Made by a program: the position numbers and the translations under genes. Source: Alsobacter ponti (lineage in GTDB: Bacteria > Pseudomonadota > Alphaproteobacteria > Rhizobiales > Beijerinckiaceae). From it: DNA of 48,744 bases. Shown here in pieces: positions 46,128 to 48,744 of the stretch; the stretch's first letter is position 1; each line of letters opens with the position of its first letter. The stretch spans positions 1-48,744 of the forward strand of contig NZ_JANCLU010000029.1 in assembly GCF_024294805.1 (NCBI RefSeq), in the 5' to 3' direction. The notes under the pieces are model-generated. The model was not told the origin of the DNA. It saw nothing but the letters and a program-made list of their open reading frames with translations, and did no database searches.

Positions 46128-47087
46128 ATGACCAGGACGCGTGACGGACTGACGCTCGGCGACGACAATCGCGCGGATTTCTGGCTCGAGGCCGCGCCGG
46201 CGGCCCAGGAGCACGCGGGGCCCGTGCTGCTCGACCACGAGATCTTCGTCTTCCCGACCGGCGACGCCGCCAAGACAGGTGGCGGCGGATCGGGAGGCGG
46301 CGGCTCGACCAGCGGCGGGGCCACCACGTTCCAGGACTACACGACCGGCGCCGCCGACACGGTCGCCGACAGCCTGCAGTTCAACATCACGCTCGATTTC
46401 GTCGGCAGCTTCACCCAGAAGCAGCACGACCTGATCGTCTGGGCCGCCAATACGTGGAGCACGTGGATCACGGGCGACGTCCACGACGACTTCTACCAGG
46501 ACAACACGACGCCCATCGACGACCTCGTGATCCATGTCAGCGCCGGGCGCATCGACGGGACGGGCAGCCCGATCCTGGGCAACATCCTGGCGCAGACGAC
46601 GATCAACACGGTGCGGACCTACAGCGATTATTCCTACTACCTGCCCGTGGAATCGACGATGAAGCTCGACTCCACCGACCTCGCGAATTCAGCGAAGAAC
46701 GGCTTCAACGGCACCTGGGACACCATCATCCTGCACGAGATGGGGCATGCGCTCGGCTTCGCCGGGCCGATCTTCACCGCCAAGGCCCTGCTGGACGCGG
46801 CGGGGAACTTCAGCGGAGCCTCGGCCGTGCAGGCCTATGGCGGCGCCGTGCCGATCGAGACCGCGGGCGGAACCGGCACCGCCGGCTCGCACTGGTCCGA
46901 GACCGCGTTCGCGCCCGGCGGGGTCGCCATGTCGAACGAGCTCATGACCGGCTACATCGGGGCGGGAGAGAAGACCTATCTCTCCGACACCACGCTCGCC
47001 GCGTTCCACGACATGGGCTACACCGTCTCCGACCCGAACCTCGCCACGGCGTCGATCCTCATCGACAGCGGGCTCCTGGCGGTCTGA
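46128..47087 (+). CDS. Leishmanolysin-like (metzincin) metalloprotease without signal peptide
   Basis: 319 residues. An acidic N-terminal region (1-48) is joined by a natural Gly/Ser linker (about 51-64, two GGGGS units) to a metzincin domain: LHEMGHALGF with zinc ligands H203 and H207 and base E204, a distant third ligand probably H255 in SHWSE, and the Met-turn ELMTGY (M273). The spacing and the following LAAFHDMGYTV fit M8 leishmanolysin-like enzymes. There is no Sec signal and no RTX repeat, so export, if any, uses another route. The ATG at 46128 has GGGGGGAA upstream; an ATG at 46113 would contain that site. Confidence 0.8.
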   Translation: MTRTRDGLTLGDDNRADFWLEAAPAAQEHAGPVLLDHEIFVFPTGDAAKTGGGGSGGGGSTSGGATTFQDYTTGAADTVADSLQFNITLDFVGSFTQKQHDLIVWAANTWSTWITGDVHDDFYQDNTTPIDDLVIHVSAGRIDGTGSPILGNILAQTTINTVRTYSDYSYYLPVESTMKLDSTDLANSAKNGFNGTWDTIILHEMGHALGFAGPIFTAKALLDAAGNFSGASAVQAYGGAVPIETAGGTGTAGSHWSETAFAPGGVAMSNELMTGYIGAGEKTYLSDTTLAAFHDMGYTVSDPNLATASILIDSGLLAV

Positions 47088-47088
47088 C

Positions 47089-47105
47089 CCGCGACATCGT
47101 CGCGG
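47089..47105. terminator. Short hairpin between convergent genes
   Basis: Seven-base-pair stem CCGCGAC / GTCGCGG with an ATC loop in the 24-bp gap. No T-run; possibly a shared transcript end. Confidence 0.3.
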
Positions 47106-47111
47106 CCCGGC

Positions 47112-47594
47112 TCATTCGGCCGCGAGGCGAAGGCGCTGCCGCGCCGCCTCGCGCGGGCCGGTGGCCGGCGTCAGGGACGAGACCTTGCCGAGCCCCGTCT
47201 TCGGCATGCCCGAGTAGATCGCCTCGTATTCGCCGGCGCGGACCTTGTAGGTCTCGTGCCAGATGCCGACGTCGCCCCGCGCGTTCTTCATCTTCCGATT
47301 GAACTCGACCCAGGCCGGCCAGTGCGCCGCGTCCTTCGACCGCGCATAGGCTTCGAGGCTGTCGAAGTCGCGCCAGTACTGGGCCATGTTGAACAGCGAC
47401 AGCCGCTGATGCCCGAGGAAGCCGGTCTCCTCGGATGGCCGGGCGTAAAGCTCGTTCAGCATCACGCCCATCGCCCTGGCGGTCGGCATCCACTGGCCCA
47501 GCTTCCAGAGCTTGTTGACGCGCATCCCGATCAGGAACACGACGAAGTCGCCGTCGATTTCCGCCGCCATGCGCTCCGCGATGATCTCCGACAT
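47112..47594 (-). CDS. DUF4188-domain protein
   Basis: 160-residue soluble protein: [85 protein letters not shown]. These blocks match DUF4188, a ferredoxin-like dimeric alpha/beta-barrel fold related to phenylacetaldoxime dehydratase-like and monooxygenase-like proteins; no activity is established. The ATG at 47594 gives the standard family N-terminus. Confidence 0.82.
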   Translation of the reverse strand: MSEIIAERMAAEIDGDFVVFLIGMRVNKLWKLGQWMPTARAMGVMLNELYARPSEETGFLGHQRLSLFNMAQYWRDFDSLEAYARSKDAAHWPAWVEFNRKMKNARGDVGIWHETYKVRAGEYEAIYSGMPKTGLGKVSSLTPATGPREAARQRLRLAAE

Positions 47595-47839
47595 CCGCGT
47601 CTCCCCCGACGGGCTGTGAACACCCGGTCTGCCCGGCACGACCGACGATCCGCGTACTGGGCGCAAGCGTGACCCCGGCGCTTCAGCTTGGCAACGGGGG
47701 CCATCGGTCTCGCCGGTCTCGATTGCGTGATGCCGGCGCGGGACGCCGGGAACATCCGAAATCAGCCGACGTTGTCCCCCGGGCAGAGGCGCGGCTCCGG
47801 ACGCATTTTCTTGGGCGTCGTCACAACGGGGGGTCGTCA

Positions 47840-48744
<905 letters not shown>

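Overview
This window looks like chromosome of a high-GC alphaproteobacterium, most likely Hyphomicrobiales (Rhizobiales). The evidence is the aerobic (cobG/cobN-type) cobalamin pathway, the DUF1236 glycine-zipper protein, a XoxF-type quinoprotein next to haem-copper oxidase genes, and tight packing with many ATGA stop/start overlaps. I do not claim a genus. I see no insertion sequence, prophage, CRISPR array, rRNA or tRNA.

Region 1 (1-11277) is a cobalamin block. On the minus strand a cobalamin riboswitch with a good promoter leads DUF1636, cobW, cobN and cobG (cut by the window edge). Divergent on the plus strand are cobU, cobO and cobQ. cbiB (minus) and cobC (plus) follow, and cobC overlaps a potassium-channel gene. 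Together they cover an early ring step, cobalt insertion, adenosylation, side-chain amidation, aminopropanol attachment and nucleotide-loop activation.

Region 2 (11314-13066) holds an ArsR regulator with a BigR/SqrR-like cysteine pair, a spermidine-synthase-fold protein, a DUF2188 protein and a tiny membrane ORF.

Region 3 (13326-20932) is the most striking part. Eight tightly packed minus-strand genes encode a lanthanide-type PQQ alcohol dehydrogenase (XoxF), its XoxJ-like periplasmic partner, a lipoprotein cytochrome c, a caa3-type cytochrome oxidase (subunits II, I and III), a small membrane protein and a membrane-anchored cytochrome c. The layout suggests a self-contained periplasmic chain from alcohol to oxygen. 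Oxidase subunit I has Asn and Gln where classical A-type oxidases carry the D-channel Asp and K-channel Lys.

Region 4 (21159-29641) carries siroheme synthase, a sugar 1-dehydrogenase, a 3-methyladenine glycosylase that appears to start at CTG, secreted and repair proteins (Ser/Gly-rich protein, MsrB, DUF1236), an AT-rich stretch with a possible small RNA, a CPA2 antiporter with a cyclic-nucleotide-binding domain, and cysteine synthase.

Region 5 (29713-36946) has a large SAM/adenylate-cyclase/AAA/TPR signalling protein, a GYD protein, a secreted ANRLA-repeat protein coupled to an ADYC-domain protein, a small membrane protein and a cyclopropane-fatty-acid synthase. A repeat-rich intergenic region follows (about 37.1-37.5 kb).

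Region 6 (37538-48744) is mixed housekeeping and accessory: an EamA exporter, a trypsin-like protease, an isoprenylcysteine-methyltransferase-like enzyme, a PsiF-like protein, an XRE regulator with a clear palindromic operator facing a second CPA2 antiporter (this one with a TrkA-N domain), an AcpA/PLC-type phosphoesterase, a leishmanolysin-like metalloprotease, a DUF4188 protein and a truncated PPP-family phosphatase. All functions are read from sequence motifs; no database search was run.
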